Of a DNA stretch of 64,000 nt, positions 43,820 to 52,842 are shown piece by piece (within the stretch, counting starts at the first letter, position 1; each line of letters opens with the position of its first letter). A program made the translations under genes and the position numbers. This DNA comes from JAVJST01 sp965229715. GTDB taxonomy: Bacteria; Pseudomonadota; Alphaproteobacteria; Rhodospirillales; Casp-alpha2. The notes beneath the pieces are model-generated. The model did no database searches, had not been told where the DNA came from, and worked only from the letters and a program-made list of their open reading frames with translations. The stretch spans positions 558,001 to 622,000 of the forward strand of contig CBDDJL010000002.1 of assembly GCA_965229715.1 (NCBI GenBank). The letters run 5' to 3'.

Positions 43820-43851
43820 CCCCTGACCCCGAGCGGGCCAGGGGATTTTTT
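43820..43851 (+). terminator. Riboswitch-linked intrinsic terminator
   Basis: CCCCTG pairs with CAGGGG, with an inner CCC/GGG stem on a GAGC loop, followed by ATTTTTT. It lies between the SAM-II aptamer and the metZ ribosome binding site. GGTCA (43803-43807) can pair instead with TGACC (43824-43828), which would break the terminator, so it is a plausible expression platform. Confidence 0.75.
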
Positions 43852-43899
43852 ATGTCCCCGGCGCCTTTTGATAAACAACGGTATGCGGAGGACAAGCTC

Positions 43900-45102
43900 A
43901 TGCCGATCGAGAAACCGCTGAAGGACAGCTGGCGGTCGCAGACGCGTCTGGTGCGTGGCGGCAACCACCGTTCGCCCCATGGCGAGACCAGCGAAGGCCT
44001 GTTTCTGACATCGGGTTATGTTTACGACAGTCCGGAAGAAGCCGAGGCGGCCTTCAAGGGCGAGAAATCGCGCTACATCTATTCGCGTTACGCCAACCCG
44101 ACGGTCAGCATGTTCGAAGAACGTCTCGCGCTGGTTGAAGGCGCCCGGCATTGCGTTGCGACGGCGTCGGGCATGTCGGCGATGTATTCGGCGCTCGCCT
44201 GCATGCTACGCGCCGGCGACCGGGTCGTCGCGTCGCGGGCGCTCTTCGGTTCGTGTCATTACGTCCTGACCGAACAGCTGCCGCGCTTCGGAATCGAAAC
44301 GGAACTCGTGGACGGCACCGATCTCACGGCTTGGGAAGCGGCGCTGAGCAAGCCGGCGAATGCGGTGTTCCTGGAAACGCCGTCCAATCCGACACTCGAG
44401 ATCATCGATATCGACGCCGTTGCCGACCTCGCGCACAAGGCGGGCGCACGGCTCGTCGTCGATAACGTCTTCGCCTCGCCGATCCTGCAAAAGCCACTGG
44501 AACACGGCGCCGATGTCGTCATGTATTCGGCGACCAAGCATATCGACGGTCAGGGAAGGGTGTTGGGCGGCGCCATCCTGTTCAACGACACGGACTATCT
44601 CGAAGATCACCTGAAACCCTACATGCGCCATACCGGCGCGTGTATCAGCCCGTTCAACGCCTGGACCCTGTTGAAGGGCCTGGAGACCCTTGACCTGCGG
44701 GTTCGGCGCCATGCCGAGAATGCGCTCGGCGTCGCCAAATTTCTCGAAGGCCACGGCAAGATTGGCCGCGTGCTCTATCCCGATCTGCCGAGCCACCCAC
44801 AGCATAATCTGGCGCGCCGGCAGATGGAGGCCGGCGGCACCGTCGTTTCGTTCGAGGTGCCGGGCGGCAAGTCGGGGGCGTTCGCCTTCCTCAAGGGACT
44901 CGAGCTGATCGACATTTCGAACAATCTCGGCGACACCAAGTCGTTGACCACCCATCCAGCGACGACGACCCATCAGCGGTTGACGCCAGAGGAGCGCGGC
45001 GAACTCGGGATCGGCGACGGGCTGGTTCGGGTTTCCGTCGGTCTTGAGGATATCGCCGATCTGACCGAAGACTTGGATCAGGCGCTGGCAAGCGTCGCCT
45101 AG
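43900..45102 (+). CDS. metZ: O-succinylhomoserine sulfhydrylase
   Basis: A 400-residue PLP enzyme of the Cys/Met metabolism family, which makes homocysteine from O-succinylhomoserine and sulfide. The PLP lysine is Lys213 in SATKHIDGQGR; SRYANPTVSMFE and ETPSNPTLEIID are also typical. ATG at 43900 has GCGGAGG eight bases upstream; two earlier ATGs lie inside the riboswitch-terminator leader. The SAM-II element fits methionine regulation. O-acetylhomoserine sulfhydrylases are close relatives, but length and motifs favour MetZ. Its stop overlaps the convergent MFS gene by four bases. Confidence 0.9.
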   Translation: MPIEKPLKDSWRSQTRLVRGGNHRSPHGETSEGLFLTSGYVYDSPEEAEAAFKGEKSRYIYSRYANPTVSMFEERLALVEGARHCVATASGMSAMYSALACMLRAGDRVVASRALFGSCHYVLTEQLPRFGIETELVDGTDLTAWEAALSKPANAVFLETPSNPTLEIIDIDAVADLAHKAGARLVVDNVFASPILQKPLEHGADVVMYSATKHIDGQGRVLGGAILFNDTDYLEDHLKPYMRHTGACISPFNAWTLLKGLETLDLRVRRHAENALGVAKFLEGHGKIGRVLYPDLPSHPQHNLARRQMEAGGTVVSFEVPGGKSGAFAFLKGLELIDISNNLGDTKSLTTHPATTTHQRLTPEERGELGIGDGLVRVSVGLEDIADLTEDLDQALASVA

Positions 45103-46415
45103 TCCGGTTTCTTTCCATCGTGCGCAGCGGTCACCGTTTCCGTCTCGACGCCGGAAACGGTTTGTGCGGTGATAACGGACTCGTTGAAGCTGACACGTTC
45201 TTCGACGCCGGTCCGTGCGCGGGTGCGGATTCGCCAGAAGACGAACAGGATCAGGGCTGTATGCACGCTCGCGGTGTACAGGAACAATCCCGGCGAGCCG
45301 GCGAAATTGGTTACGAAACCGGCGATTAGCGGCCCCACGGCCGCGCCGGCGCCGAACGTGAGCAACAGACCGCTGGAGACCTTGACCATTTCGTCGGGCG
45401 CCGCATGGTCATTGGTATGCGCAGCGACCAGCGCATAAAGCGGGAATGCGCCGGCGCCGAACAGGCAGCCGAGCGTCATGAACCAGATGTCGTCGAGCTT
45501 GGGAAATACGGTCATGAGGATGGCCGCGCTGGCGGCGATCACGGCGGCGACAATGACCGTCAGACGGCGGTCCATCCGGTCCGACGCCGCGCCGAGCGGC
45601 CATTGCAGCAGTGCGCCGCCGATGACGACGACGCTCATGAAAAGGCCGACGCCGGCGACGTCGAAGCCGCGGTCATGGGCGAACACCGGACCGAACGTCC
45701 AGAAGGCCCCGTTGCTGAGCCCGATGGCGGCGCAACCGGCAAACCCGACCGGCGAGGTGCGGTAGAGATCGACGATGTTGGGCAACACGAATGGCGGTGG
45801 CGTCGGCGCGGAGACGGTCGTGAACGCGATTGGCAGCGTCGCGATGGAGACGAGGACCGAAGCCAGTGCGAACAAGCTGAAGGCTGCCGGGTCGCCGAGA
45901 CCGATCATCAGTTGCCCCATGGTCATGACGGTCAGGTTGATGACCGAGTAGACGGAAAACACGGTGCCGCGTTGTTCATTGGTAGACTTTTCGTTGAGCC
46001 AGCTTTCGATCACGACATAGAGAATCGCGAAGCACACGCCGGTCAAGGCACGGAACAGCGCCCACAGCACCGGCTCGACGACCATGGCGTGCAGCAACGC
46101 CGTGACCGAAGCGACGGACGCCATCGCCATGAAGGTGCGGATGTGTCCGCCGCGCTCCAGCAGCATGGGTCCGAATACGCAACCCAGAGTGAAACCGGCG
46201 AAATAGCCGGTGCCGAGAAGGCCGAGCTCGAAGCTGCCGAACTGTTCGATGCTGCCGCGGACCGGGATCAGCGTGCCCTGCAGGCCGTTGCCCATCAGCA
46301 GGATGGCGGTCGACAACAGCAGCGCCGAAACGCCGCCCATCGTTTTTGCCAGACTCGGGCGTGGAGTGCCGTCTACAGGTTTTGCAGTCGTAGGCGCTTT
46401 GGTCATGCGATTCAT
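45099..46415 (-). CDS. MFS transporter (YcaD-like)
   Basis: A 438-residue major facilitator superfamily protein with twelve predicted membrane helices. The N-terminal half contains FELGLLGTGYFAGFTLGCVF and VVIESWLNEKSTNEQRGTVF, the motif characteristic of the YcaD-like subgroup. The second half includes WPLGAASDRMDRRLTV, the usual loop between helices 8 and 9. A polar cytoplasmic tail of about 45 residues ends the protein. Substrate is unknown. ATG at 46415 or 46406 could start it. Confidence 0.87.
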   Translation of the reverse strand: MNRMTKAPTTAKPVDGTPRPSLAKTMGGVSALLLSTAILLMGNGLQGTLIPVRGSIEQFGSFELGLLGTGYFAGFTLGCVFGPMLLERGGHIRTFMAMASVASVTALLHAMVVEPVLWALFRALTGVCFAILYVVIESWLNEKSTNEQRGTVFSVYSVINLTVMTMGQLMIGLGDPAAFSLFALASVLVSIATLPIAFTTVSAPTPPPFVLPNIVDLYRTSPVGFAGCAAIGLSNGAFWTFGPVFAHDRGFDVAGVGLFMSVVVIGGALLQWPLGAASDRMDRRLTVIVAAVIAASAAILMTVFPKLDDIWFMTLGCLFGAGAFPLYALVAAHTNDHAAPDEMVKVSSGLLLTFGAGAAVGPLIAGFVTNFAGSPGLFLYTASVHTALILFVFWRIRTRARTGVEERVSFNESVITAQTVSGVETETVTAAHDGKKPD

Positions 46416-46473
46416 TCAATCATGCGGAGCGTACCATCGCATGATTCGGTTTTGCGAGGAAGCCTCTGCGCGC

Positions 46474-46992
46474 CTACCACCAGTATCGTGGATAGCGGAT
46501 GCCGCATCTGAGATTGTTGAACAGAACTGCAACGAGAACGATGGCCAGCACGCCGATCAGGGTTGGGAACATCAGAAAATCCCAGCCGGGGGCAATCGTC
46601 ATGATGACAATCGGATCGGCTGCCGCCGGGGGATGACCGGTGTGGGTGAGTTGCATGACGGCGATGGCGGCGCCCATGGCAAATGCAAGGGCCACAGGCC
46701 CGTCGCCCAGGATGACGAGACACGTCAAGCCGATCAGCGAAGCGACGAGGTGGCCGCCGACAATGTTGCGGGGCTGCGCCAGCGGACTGTCCGGCACGGC
46801 GAAGGCAAGAAAGCAGGTCGCGCCGAACGGCGCCATCAGCAGATTGCTTCCTGTATAGGCCGCAAGTCCGGCAACGACGGCGATCGCCAGCGCGCCGCCG
46901 GTTCCCGCGGCGAGCGTCGACAGCATGCCCGGGTAGGGCGGTCGGGCCTCGCCGCCCGTCATCTTGCGAATATAGGTGGCCACGCGTTCCAT
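46474..46992 (-). CDS. HPP family membrane protein
   Basis: A 172-residue integral membrane protein with four hydrophobic segments, matching the HPP family, members of which have been linked to nitrite transport. The signature HTGHPPAAADPIVI is complete, and the upstream block is LLMAPFGATCFLAFAVPDSP with QPRNIVGGHLVASLIGL. GAGAACA precedes ATG. It follows the PPOX-type gene by ten bases and is probably co-transcribed. Function in this organism is not known. Confidence 0.85.
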   Translation of the reverse strand: MERVATYIRKMTGGEARPPYPGMLSTLAAGTGGALAIAVVAGLAAYTGSNLLMAPFGATCFLAFAVPDSPLAQPRNIVGGHLVASLIGLTCLVILGDGPVALAFAMGAAIAVMQLTHTGHPPAAADPIVIMTIAPGWDFLMFPTLIGVLAIVLVAVLFNNLRCGIRYPRYWW

Positions 46993-47002
46993 GATTCTGT
47001 TC

Positions 47003-47605
47003 TCAATTCTGCTTGATCGATGATTCCAGCTCGGCGATCCGTGCGTGTAGCGGCGCGACCATCGCGTCGATTTCCGACTCCGTGAACCGGGGCGTGATGT
47101 GTTGTGGGCAATTCCAGTCGGCGGCTTCGACGTCGATGACGAGGGCCCGTTCGACCAGCGCGCGATACCCGGGCAACGCCAATCGGGACATCAGTTCGGG
47201 ATCCTCGTCCTTATGCACGATACGGGTACGGCCCCAAATTTTCAGACGCCGGCGGTTTGCGTAATCCATTAGAATGATCGAGATGCGTTCGTCGCCGTTC
47301 AGGTTGCCGACACTCAGGTACTGTGTATTGCCGCGAAAATCCGGATAGGCGAGGGTCCGCTCGTCGATCACCTTCAGAAAACCCGCCGGTCCGCCACGAA
47401 ATTGCACGTAGGGCCAGCCGGTTTCGCCGACGGTCGCCTGATAAAAGCCGTCACGCGCCGCAATGAATGCGGCTTCTGGGTCGCCGAGGGGCGCGCCCGA
47501 GTCCTCACCGTCGGCGAGTCGCTGATTGTGCGCGCGGCTACCGTAACGTTCCTGCGCGGCGACCACATTCGGGGTGAATGCGATGTCAGTAAAGCGTCTC
47601 GCCAT
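47003..47605 (-). CDS. Pyridoxamine 5'-phosphate oxidase-family flavoprotein
   Basis: A 200-residue split-barrel flavin-binding protein. It has a FYQATVGETGWPYVQFRGGP strand pair, a region reading TLAYPDFRGNTQYLSVGN that places the flavin phosphate, and GRTRIVHKDEDP. It lacks features of genuine PdxH. Relatives reduce or bind FMN/F420-like cofactors with diverse roles. AGGAG precedes ATG. It is upstream of the HPP gene and divergent from the LysR-type regulator, which is likely to control the pair. Confidence 0.83.
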   Translation of the reverse strand: MARRFTDIAFTPNVVAAQERYGSRAHNQRLADGEDSGAPLGDPEAAFIAARDGFYQATVGETGWPYVQFRGGPAGFLKVIDERTLAYPDFRGNTQYLSVGNLNGDERISIILMDYANRRRLKIWGRTRIVHKDEDPELMSRLALPGYRALVERALVIDVEAADWNCPQHITPRFTESEIDAMVAPLHARIAELESSIKQN

Positions 47606-47710
47606 CGTCCTGTCTCCTGTTGCCCGGTCGCCGGGCGGAGCCGGAGAACCGTGAATAGACGCATACAGGGTGTAGGATTTCGTATAAATAGCCTAAAATA
47701 AAAAAATTCT

Positions 47711-47727
47711 ATTCAATAAATTGGAAT
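47711..47727. promoter_or_regulatory. Possible LysR binding box
   Basis: ATTC-N9-GAAT contains the T-N11-A pattern of LysR-type sites and lies seven bases before the regulator start codon, opposite the PPOX-HPP pair. The surrounding stretch is AT-rich. Binding could serve autoregulation and control of the divergent genes. Confidence 0.35.
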
Positions 47728-47733
47728 AATAAA

Positions 47734-48633
47734 TTGGACCGTCTCCGCGCCATGCAGGCCTTCGTGAAGATCGCCGACGAAGGCGGCTTTGCGGCAGCCG
47801 CGCGCTCGCTTGGCATTTCGCCGCCCGCCGTGACCCGTCTTGTTGCCATGCTTGAGGACCATGTCGGGACGCGATTGCTGGTGCGCACTACCCGCACAGT
47901 GCGCCCGACAGAGAGCGGCGCGCGTTTCCTCGAGGATTGCCGCCGGATTCTTTTGGAACTGGAAGAAGCCGAAGAATCGGCGGCGGGCTCGCATGCGGCG
48001 CCGCGCGGCACCCTGCACGTGACCGCTCCGGCCATGTTCGGCATGATGTATGTCGGCCCGGCCCTGGGAGAGTTCCTCGATACCTATCCCCTGTTGAACG
48101 CCAGAACCATGTTTGCCGATCGCATCGTCAACCTGGCGGACGAGGGACTTGACGTTGCCGTACGAATCGGTGAACTGCCCGACTCATCGTTGATTGCGGT
48201 GCGCGTCGGGGAAGTGCGACGCGTTGTCTTCGCCGCTCCCGGCTATATCGCACGCTACGGTCGGCCGGAATCGCCGGGTGATCTGGGACAGCATCGCATC
48301 GTGCATTCGTTGGCCGTGCGGCCGTCGCCGGAATGGGAATTCCAGATCGACGGGAAGACAAATCTTGTCCGCGTGCACGCCCGGCTGCAGATGAACACCA
48401 ACGACGCGGTGATCGATCTCGTGCGTCGTGATTGGGGAATATCGCGGCTGTTGTCTTATCAAATCGGCCCGGATCTCGCCGCCGGCCTCCTCGAGCCTTT
48501 GTTGCAGGCCTACGAAATGCCCGCCATGCCGATTCACGTCGTTCATCAGGAAGGCCGTCTCGCCTCCGCTAAGGTACGGGCCTTCGTGGATTGGATGGTC
48601 GACCGGTTGCGCGCCCATCCGCATCTTCAATGA
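47734..48633 (+). CDS. LysR-family transcriptional regulator
   Basis: A 299-residue LysR protein. The N-terminal helix-turn-helix is GFAAAARSLGISPPAVTRLV, followed by the linker helix and a substrate-binding domain that begins about residue 90 (PRGTLHVTAPAMFG). TTG at 47734 opens the usual MDRLRAMQAF start and has no ribosome site, so translation may be weak or leaderless. It is divergent from the PPOX-type and HPP genes. The subgroup resembles regulators of oxidoreductase genes, but the inducer is unknown. Confidence 0.87.
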   Translation: MDRLRAMQAFVKIADEGGFAAAARSLGISPPAVTRLVAMLEDHVGTRLLVRTTRTVRPTESGARFLEDCRRILLELEEAEESAAGSHAAPRGTLHVTAPAMFGMMYVGPALGEFLDTYPLLNARTMFADRIVNLADEGLDVAVRIGELPDSSLIAVRVGEVRRVVFAAPGYIARYGRPESPGDLGQHRIVHSLAVRPSPEWEFQIDGKTNLVRVHARLQMNTNDAVIDLVRRDWGISRLLSYQIGPDLAAGLLEPLLQAYEMPAMPIHVVHQEGRLASAKVRAFVDWMVDRLRAHPHLQ

Positions 48634-48768
48634 TATCTAAATTTTAGAATTATTATTACAATTATCGGAATATTGTTTTGTAGAACAGCTGTATTCCGCT
48701 GTTTTACCATCCGGTGTTAGTGCCTCCTCCCCGTACGGAACGGCCGTACGACCGCAATGGAGGAATTC

Positions 48769-49173
48769 ATGACATCCAAACCCATCACGTCGGGCGCTCA
48801 CCACATCGGCCTGACAGTTCCCGATCTCGAGGCGAGCCAACGGTTCTTCGTTACGACCTTGGGCCTGGAACAGGTTGGCGATATACCTGACTATCCCGCC
48901 GTATTTCTGAGCGACGGCGTCACCATGATCACGCTCTGGCAAGCAGCGGATCCCGCAACAGCGGTGCCGTTCGACCGTCGAAACGGTATCGGGCTGCATC
49001 ACTTGGCGCTCAAGGTCGCGGATGCCACTGCTCTTGAGGAGGTGCATGACAGGTTGACATCCGCCGCGGGCGTGGCGATCGAGTTTGCTCCCGAAGCCCT
49101 CGGCGACAAAGGTGCGCGACATATGATGTGTCGCATTCCGGGCGGTATCCGCGTGGAGTTCATCGCGGCGTAG
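48769..49173 (+). CDS. VOC-family (glyoxalase-like) protein
   Basis: A 134-residue single VOC protein. It carries both halves of the fold: HHIGLTVPDLEASQRFFVTT, with the first metal His, and IGLHHLALKVADATALEEV, with a second, ending in GGIRVEFIA, which supplies the Glu ligand. ATG at 48769 has GGAGG six bases upstream. It stands alone between the LysR gene and the convergent desaturase-like gene. Members include glyoxalases, dioxygenases and resistance proteins; which applies here is not clear. Confidence 0.82.
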   Translation: MTSKPITSGAHHIGLTVPDLEASQRFFVTTLGLEQVGDIPDYPAVFLSDGVTMITLWQAADPATAVPFDRRNGIGLHHLALKVADATALEEVHDRLTSAAGVAIEFAPEALGDKGARHMMCRIPGGIRVEFIAA

Positions 49174-49192
49174 GCTGTAGCGTCCGCGTCGC

Positions 49193-50248
49193 CTACTCGG
49201 CCGGCGTTGTTGCCGGTTTCTTCGTGGCGCGGGCGGCTTGCAGCCGGCGTCGCCGCTCGTTGATCAGCGCATCGCCTTCCGGTGTGCCGTCGTGGAAACT
49301 GTTGAAAATCTTGTCCCAGGGTGTTTCCGGCGCACCGTAGTTGCAGTCGAAAAACCGATGATGCAGTTGGTGGAAGAAATCGCCGACCTGTAGCGACAAT
49401 CCGCCGATTTTGAGCTTGTCATACCCGCAGTGCGACACGGGCCCGCCAAGCGTGTGCAGCATGATCTGCATCAGCACATGGATTGGGTGCGCGGGGATCA
49501 GCAGATAGATCAGGGTATCCGTGTAGAGCCCGACATGTTCCACCGGATGCATGGCGTGGCCTGACCACGGCCCGACGTTGATGTTTTTGTGGTGCCAAGC
49601 ATGCCACCAGCGATAGAGCGGCTCGGCATGGAATAGCCGATGAAACCAGTAAAAGTGAAAACCACCCCAGATCGGCACCAGCAGCATGAGGGCGACGAAC
49701 CACACCGGATTCGTGTCGAAGCCAATCATCGTCGCATAGCCGTTGGCGTAGACCCACCAGATCAGACATTCGAACAGCGTCCCGACAATGACGGACGATG
49801 TCAGTGTCCAGAACATGTTGTCGAGAACCTGATTGTTGAAGTGGAAGACCCGGGAGTTTCGCGCTAACGGACGTGCGTCGTAGCGAGTGTCGTCGCCCTG
49901 TTTCTTGTAACCGTGAAGCCACAGATGCATTGCGCCACAGACCGTGAAAACGAGCACGAAGTTGCGCAACCAGATCTCGAACATCCAGTCGAAACGGAAT
50001 TCTACCGCGCGCTCCAAGGCTGGCGTGAACCACATCCAGATTACGGCGGCGATGAGCAGATACCAGAATCGATCGCGGTTCGGCAGCCACGACCTGACGA
50101 CGTGGACGATGCAATCGAGCGGCCGCAGCGGCCATTCGGCAATCGGCGCATGACGGATCGGTATGGTCGGCGGCAGATAATTCCAACGGGTGCGCAGCTG
50201 ACGCGGTTTGTCGGAAATGGGTGCGTCGGTTGCGTGGGCATCGGTCAT
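49193..50248 (-). CDS. Sterol desaturase/fatty acid hydroxylase-family protein
   Basis: A 351-residue integral membrane di-iron enzyme. The histidine motifs are complete: WFHRLFH (HxxxH), WWHAWHHKN (HxxHH) and a HQLHHRFFDCNYG cluster near the C-terminus. Four or five hydrophobic segments lie between about residues 50 and 270. ATG at 50248 has GAGGG upstream. In bacteria this family hydroxylates or desaturates lipids, carotenoids or sterol-like molecules. The substrate is not apparent. It is convergent with the VOC gene. Confidence 0.87.
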   Translation of the reverse strand: MTDAHATDAPISDKPRQLRTRWNYLPPTIPIRHAPIAEWPLRPLDCIVHVVRSWLPNRDRFWYLLIAAVIWMWFTPALERAVEFRFDWMFEIWLRNFVLVFTVCGAMHLWLHGYKKQGDDTRYDARPLARNSRVFHFNNQVLDNMFWTLTSSVIVGTLFECLIWWVYANGYATMIGFDTNPVWFVALMLLVPIWGGFHFYWFHRLFHAEPLYRWWHAWHHKNINVGPWSGHAMHPVEHVGLYTDTLIYLLIPAHPIHVLMQIMLHTLGGPVSHCGYDKLKIGGLSLQVGDFFHQLHHRFFDCNYGAPETPWDKIFNSFHDGTPEGDALINERRRRLQAARATKKPATTPAE

Positions 50249-50522
50249 TGGGCAGCCCTCTGGCAGCAATTTCTGGTCTGTATTTTGTCGATGATCGCGC
50301 TAAACGGACGAAAATCGCCAATGAAAAATCAATCGGCTTAGGATAAGTACCGCTTACGCTAGAATGTCACGTCATAGGCCTGGTATTCGTTCCATTCACG
50401 ATAAATTTCGATATCGTGCCGAGCTTTTCATTTAGCTAAGCTTAAACGCTTAAATTGAAATCCACTCGTTGGCTGAGACCGATAAGGTAGCGGTCAGGAA
50501 TGTGCGGTAATATGAGCAGGAC

Positions 50523-51755
50523 ATGTCAGCCACGATCCTCGTTGTCGAAGACGACACTATTATTCAAGGCCTCGTCGAAACGGCCCTTCGCAAGGCAGGG
50601 CACGATGTGTTGCTTGTCGGCAGCGGTTCAGAAATGTTCGACGCCCTTGCCGGCGGGCAGGCAATCGATCTGATCCTTCTCGATCTCGGATTGCCCGATG
50701 GCGACGCCATGCCCCATATCATGGATATCCGCGAAAAATCAGAGATCCCAATCGTTATCATAACTGCTCGCGGCCGACAGGACGATCGGCTCATGGCCCT
50801 CGGACTCGGTGCGGACGATTATCTGACGAAACCGATCGATATTCGCGAACTCGCACTGCGCGTCGGCAATATCCTCGCCCGAAACCGCGGCAAGCCACGC
50901 CCGTCGTTAGAAGGATTGGTTGGTGATACGCCGCGGGCGACCCCGATGCCGGCAACGCGCTCGAAACCCAAAAAGAAACGAGAGATCAGTATGGGTGCCG
51001 TTGTCGGTGTACTGATGCTCGCTCTGATCGCGGGCGGCGGCGTCTATCTGGGGTTGATCGGTGGCGTGCTGGATAGCCCGGCGCCGCAGCAGACTGCCGT
51101 CGTACCCGAACCTCAACCTGAACAGCAATCGAAGCCTGTTGCGGGCCCCACGTCAGAATCCGGGTCGTCTTCGACAAGTGAATCGGCCAGTGATGCCGCC
51201 GACGAAGCGTCGCTCGATCAGGTGCAGCAACCTGAATCGTCGGCGCAGGTCACAGTGGAGTTGCCGCCGAAAAGCGACGGTGGCGGGATTGAGACCGCGA
51301 CCACTGAAACCACCACGGCAACCATTGTCACCATCCCCGGCCCGGACGGGACTGCCGTGGACAAGGCGGACGGCAAAGCGAAACCCGGCAAGACCTCGAC
51401 CGCACCGTCAACCACACTCCCGAAGGCTTTCGTTCTTGGTTATGGTTGGGTTCTCGACACAACCTGCCCACCGTTGCCCGAGGTTTCGTGGTGGACCCAG
51501 CAATCGCACGAAGAGATGGCGCACCATGTGGTTCGCAAGTTGAAGGGCGACTGGCAAGCCTACATCGACAATCTGACCTCGCAACTGGCAACCATGTACG
51601 ATATCGCCGAGCGCGATTCGGCCGCCGTCACGCGCACCGGTGAACGCCTCGAGGGCGCTGCGCTGCAGACCTACATCGAACAATCGATCGAACGGCTTAA
51701 AGTCGTGCGCTGCCTTGCTGAAGAGGCAGACCAGGCCAAAACCACCCAGCCTTGA
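50523..51755 (+). CDS. Receiver domain tethered to the membrane with an extracytoplasmic tail
   Basis: A 410-residue protein of unusual plan. Residues 1-125 are a complete CheY-like receiver: Glu9-Asp10-Asp11 acidic pocket, phospho-acceptor Asp54 in LILLDLGLPDG, Thr81 and Lys103 in YLTKPID. A basic linker (RSKPKKKREIS) leads to one membrane helix at about 156-183. The next 130 residues are Ser/Thr/Pro/Gln-rich, and the C-terminal domain (about 315-400) is helical with two cysteines in TCPP and RCLAE. Orientation by the positive-inside rule puts the receiver in the cytoplasm and the tail outside. No kinase is adjacent. Confidence 0.8.
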   Translation: MSATILVVEDDTIIQGLVETALRKAGHDVLLVGSGSEMFDALAGGQAIDLILLDLGLPDGDAMPHIMDIREKSEIPIVIITARGRQDDRLMALGLGADDYLTKPIDIRELALRVGNILARNRGKPRPSLEGLVGDTPRATPMPATRSKPKKKREISMGAVVGVLMLALIAGGGVYLGLIGGVLDSPAPQQTAVVPEPQPEQQSKPVAGPTSESGSSSTSESASDAADEASLDQVQQPESSAQVTVELPPKSDGGGIETATTETTTATIVTIPGPDGTAVDKADGKAKPGKTSTAPSTTLPKAFVLGYGWVLDTTCPPLPEVSWWTQQSHEEMAHHVVRKLKGDWQAYIDNLTSQLATMYDIAERDSAAVTRTGERLEGAALQTYIEQSIERLKVVRCLAEEADQAKTTQP

Positions 51756-51768
51756 ACGCCGTCGGCGT

Positions 51769-52842
51769 TCAAAGCCCTCGCGCAGCGGCACACAGATTCT
51801 TCAGTTTCGTTATCGCCAGGTCGCGGCCGAGAAATCCGAGGCCGCAGTCAGGCGCCGCCCATAGCCGTTCCTTGTCGATGTGGCCAAGCGCTTCGGAAAG
51901 GCGGACCTGGATGGCGTCGGCGGGCTCGACCCGGCTCTCGGCAATGGCGACGGCGCCGAAGATCACCGTGGTTTCGTGGAAGCGGTCCAGAAGCGTCAGG
52001 TCGTTGTGCCGGTGGGCGTCCTCGATCGAGACCTGATCGACGGGCGAGGCCTCGATGGCGTCGGCCAGATCGAAATACGACTGCGGGTCCGCCTTGTGAT
52101 AATCGGTCTGATCGAGGTGATTGGGATAGCCGCAGCACATGTGCATGACACGGGTGACGTCGCCGTAATCACCGGTGCCGCCGCCAACGCCTTCGAAACA
52201 GCGGGCCAAATTGGCAATGCCGTAGTTGAGCGCTTCCGTCGCCTTGCGCGCGAAAAGCGGCTCGTCGATCTGGATGTAGCGGCAGCCGGCTTCGGCCAAC
52301 GCCCGCACCTCGGCGTTCAGGGCGGTTGCCAGATCGGCGCCGAGCTTGGCCGGATCGCCGTAATGCTCGTCTGCCGTGGTGTCGGCGATGGTCAGAGGTC
52401 CGGGTATCGTGATCTTCACCGGCCGGTCGCTCTTGGCCTGTGCCGTCTGCCAGTCGTGCACCAGAAACCCGGTTTCGCGGACCCGTATATCGCCGGCAAT
52501 CGTCGGCAGATCGGCCTCATAGGCGCCGTTTCGCAGGACCCGTCGGGTCAGATGTTCGAAATCGAAGCCGTCGAGATGGCGGCAATGATAATGAACGTAG
52601 TTTTCGCGACGCTGTTCACCGTCGGTCGGCACATCGATGCCGCATTCGACCTGATCCGCAACGGCGGCGTCCGTCGCCTCCTGAAACAACGCTTCGGCTT
52701 CGTCACCTGCTTTCGCCAGATCCTCGGCGTATCGTTCCGTGACCTTTGACGTGCTCATGCCGTCCTTGACCTGGAACCAGTCGACGACCGGCACGTAGTC
52801 GGGTTTCGGATAGGCGCCGATGCAGGTGGTTTTCAGGCTCAT
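51769..52842 (-). CDS. MetE-like cobalamin-independent methionine synthase family protein
   Basis: A 357-residue protein matching the C-terminal catalytic half of MetE. Zinc ligands are His234 and Cys236 (MHMCCGYP), Glu274 (VSIED) and Cys333 (PDCGLGF), and the IQIDEPLF motif is present. It lacks the N-terminal half of MetE, which is about 750 residues. Such short homologues often act with a methyl-donor or corrinoid partner on unknown thiols. ATG at 52842 overlaps the DUF6064 stop by four bases, so the membrane protein and this enzyme are co-translated. Whether it makes methionine is not known. Confidence 0.82.
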   Translation of the reverse strand: MSLKTTCIGAYPKPDYVPVVDWFQVKDGMSTSKVTERYAEDLAKAGDEAEALFQEATDAAVADQVECGIDVPTDGEQRRENYVHYHCRHLDGFDFEHLTRRVLRNGAYEADLPTIAGDIRVRETGFLVHDWQTAQAKSDRPVKITIPGPLTIADTTADEHYGDPAKLGADLATALNAEVRALAEAGCRYIQIDEPLFARKATEALNYGIANLARCFEGVGGGTGDYGDVTRVMHMCCGYPNHLDQTDYHKADPQSYFDLADAIEASPVDQVSIEDAHRHNDLTLLDRFHETTVIFGAVAIAESRVEPADAIQVRLSEALGHIDKERLWAAPDCGLGFLGRDLAITKLKNLCAAARGL

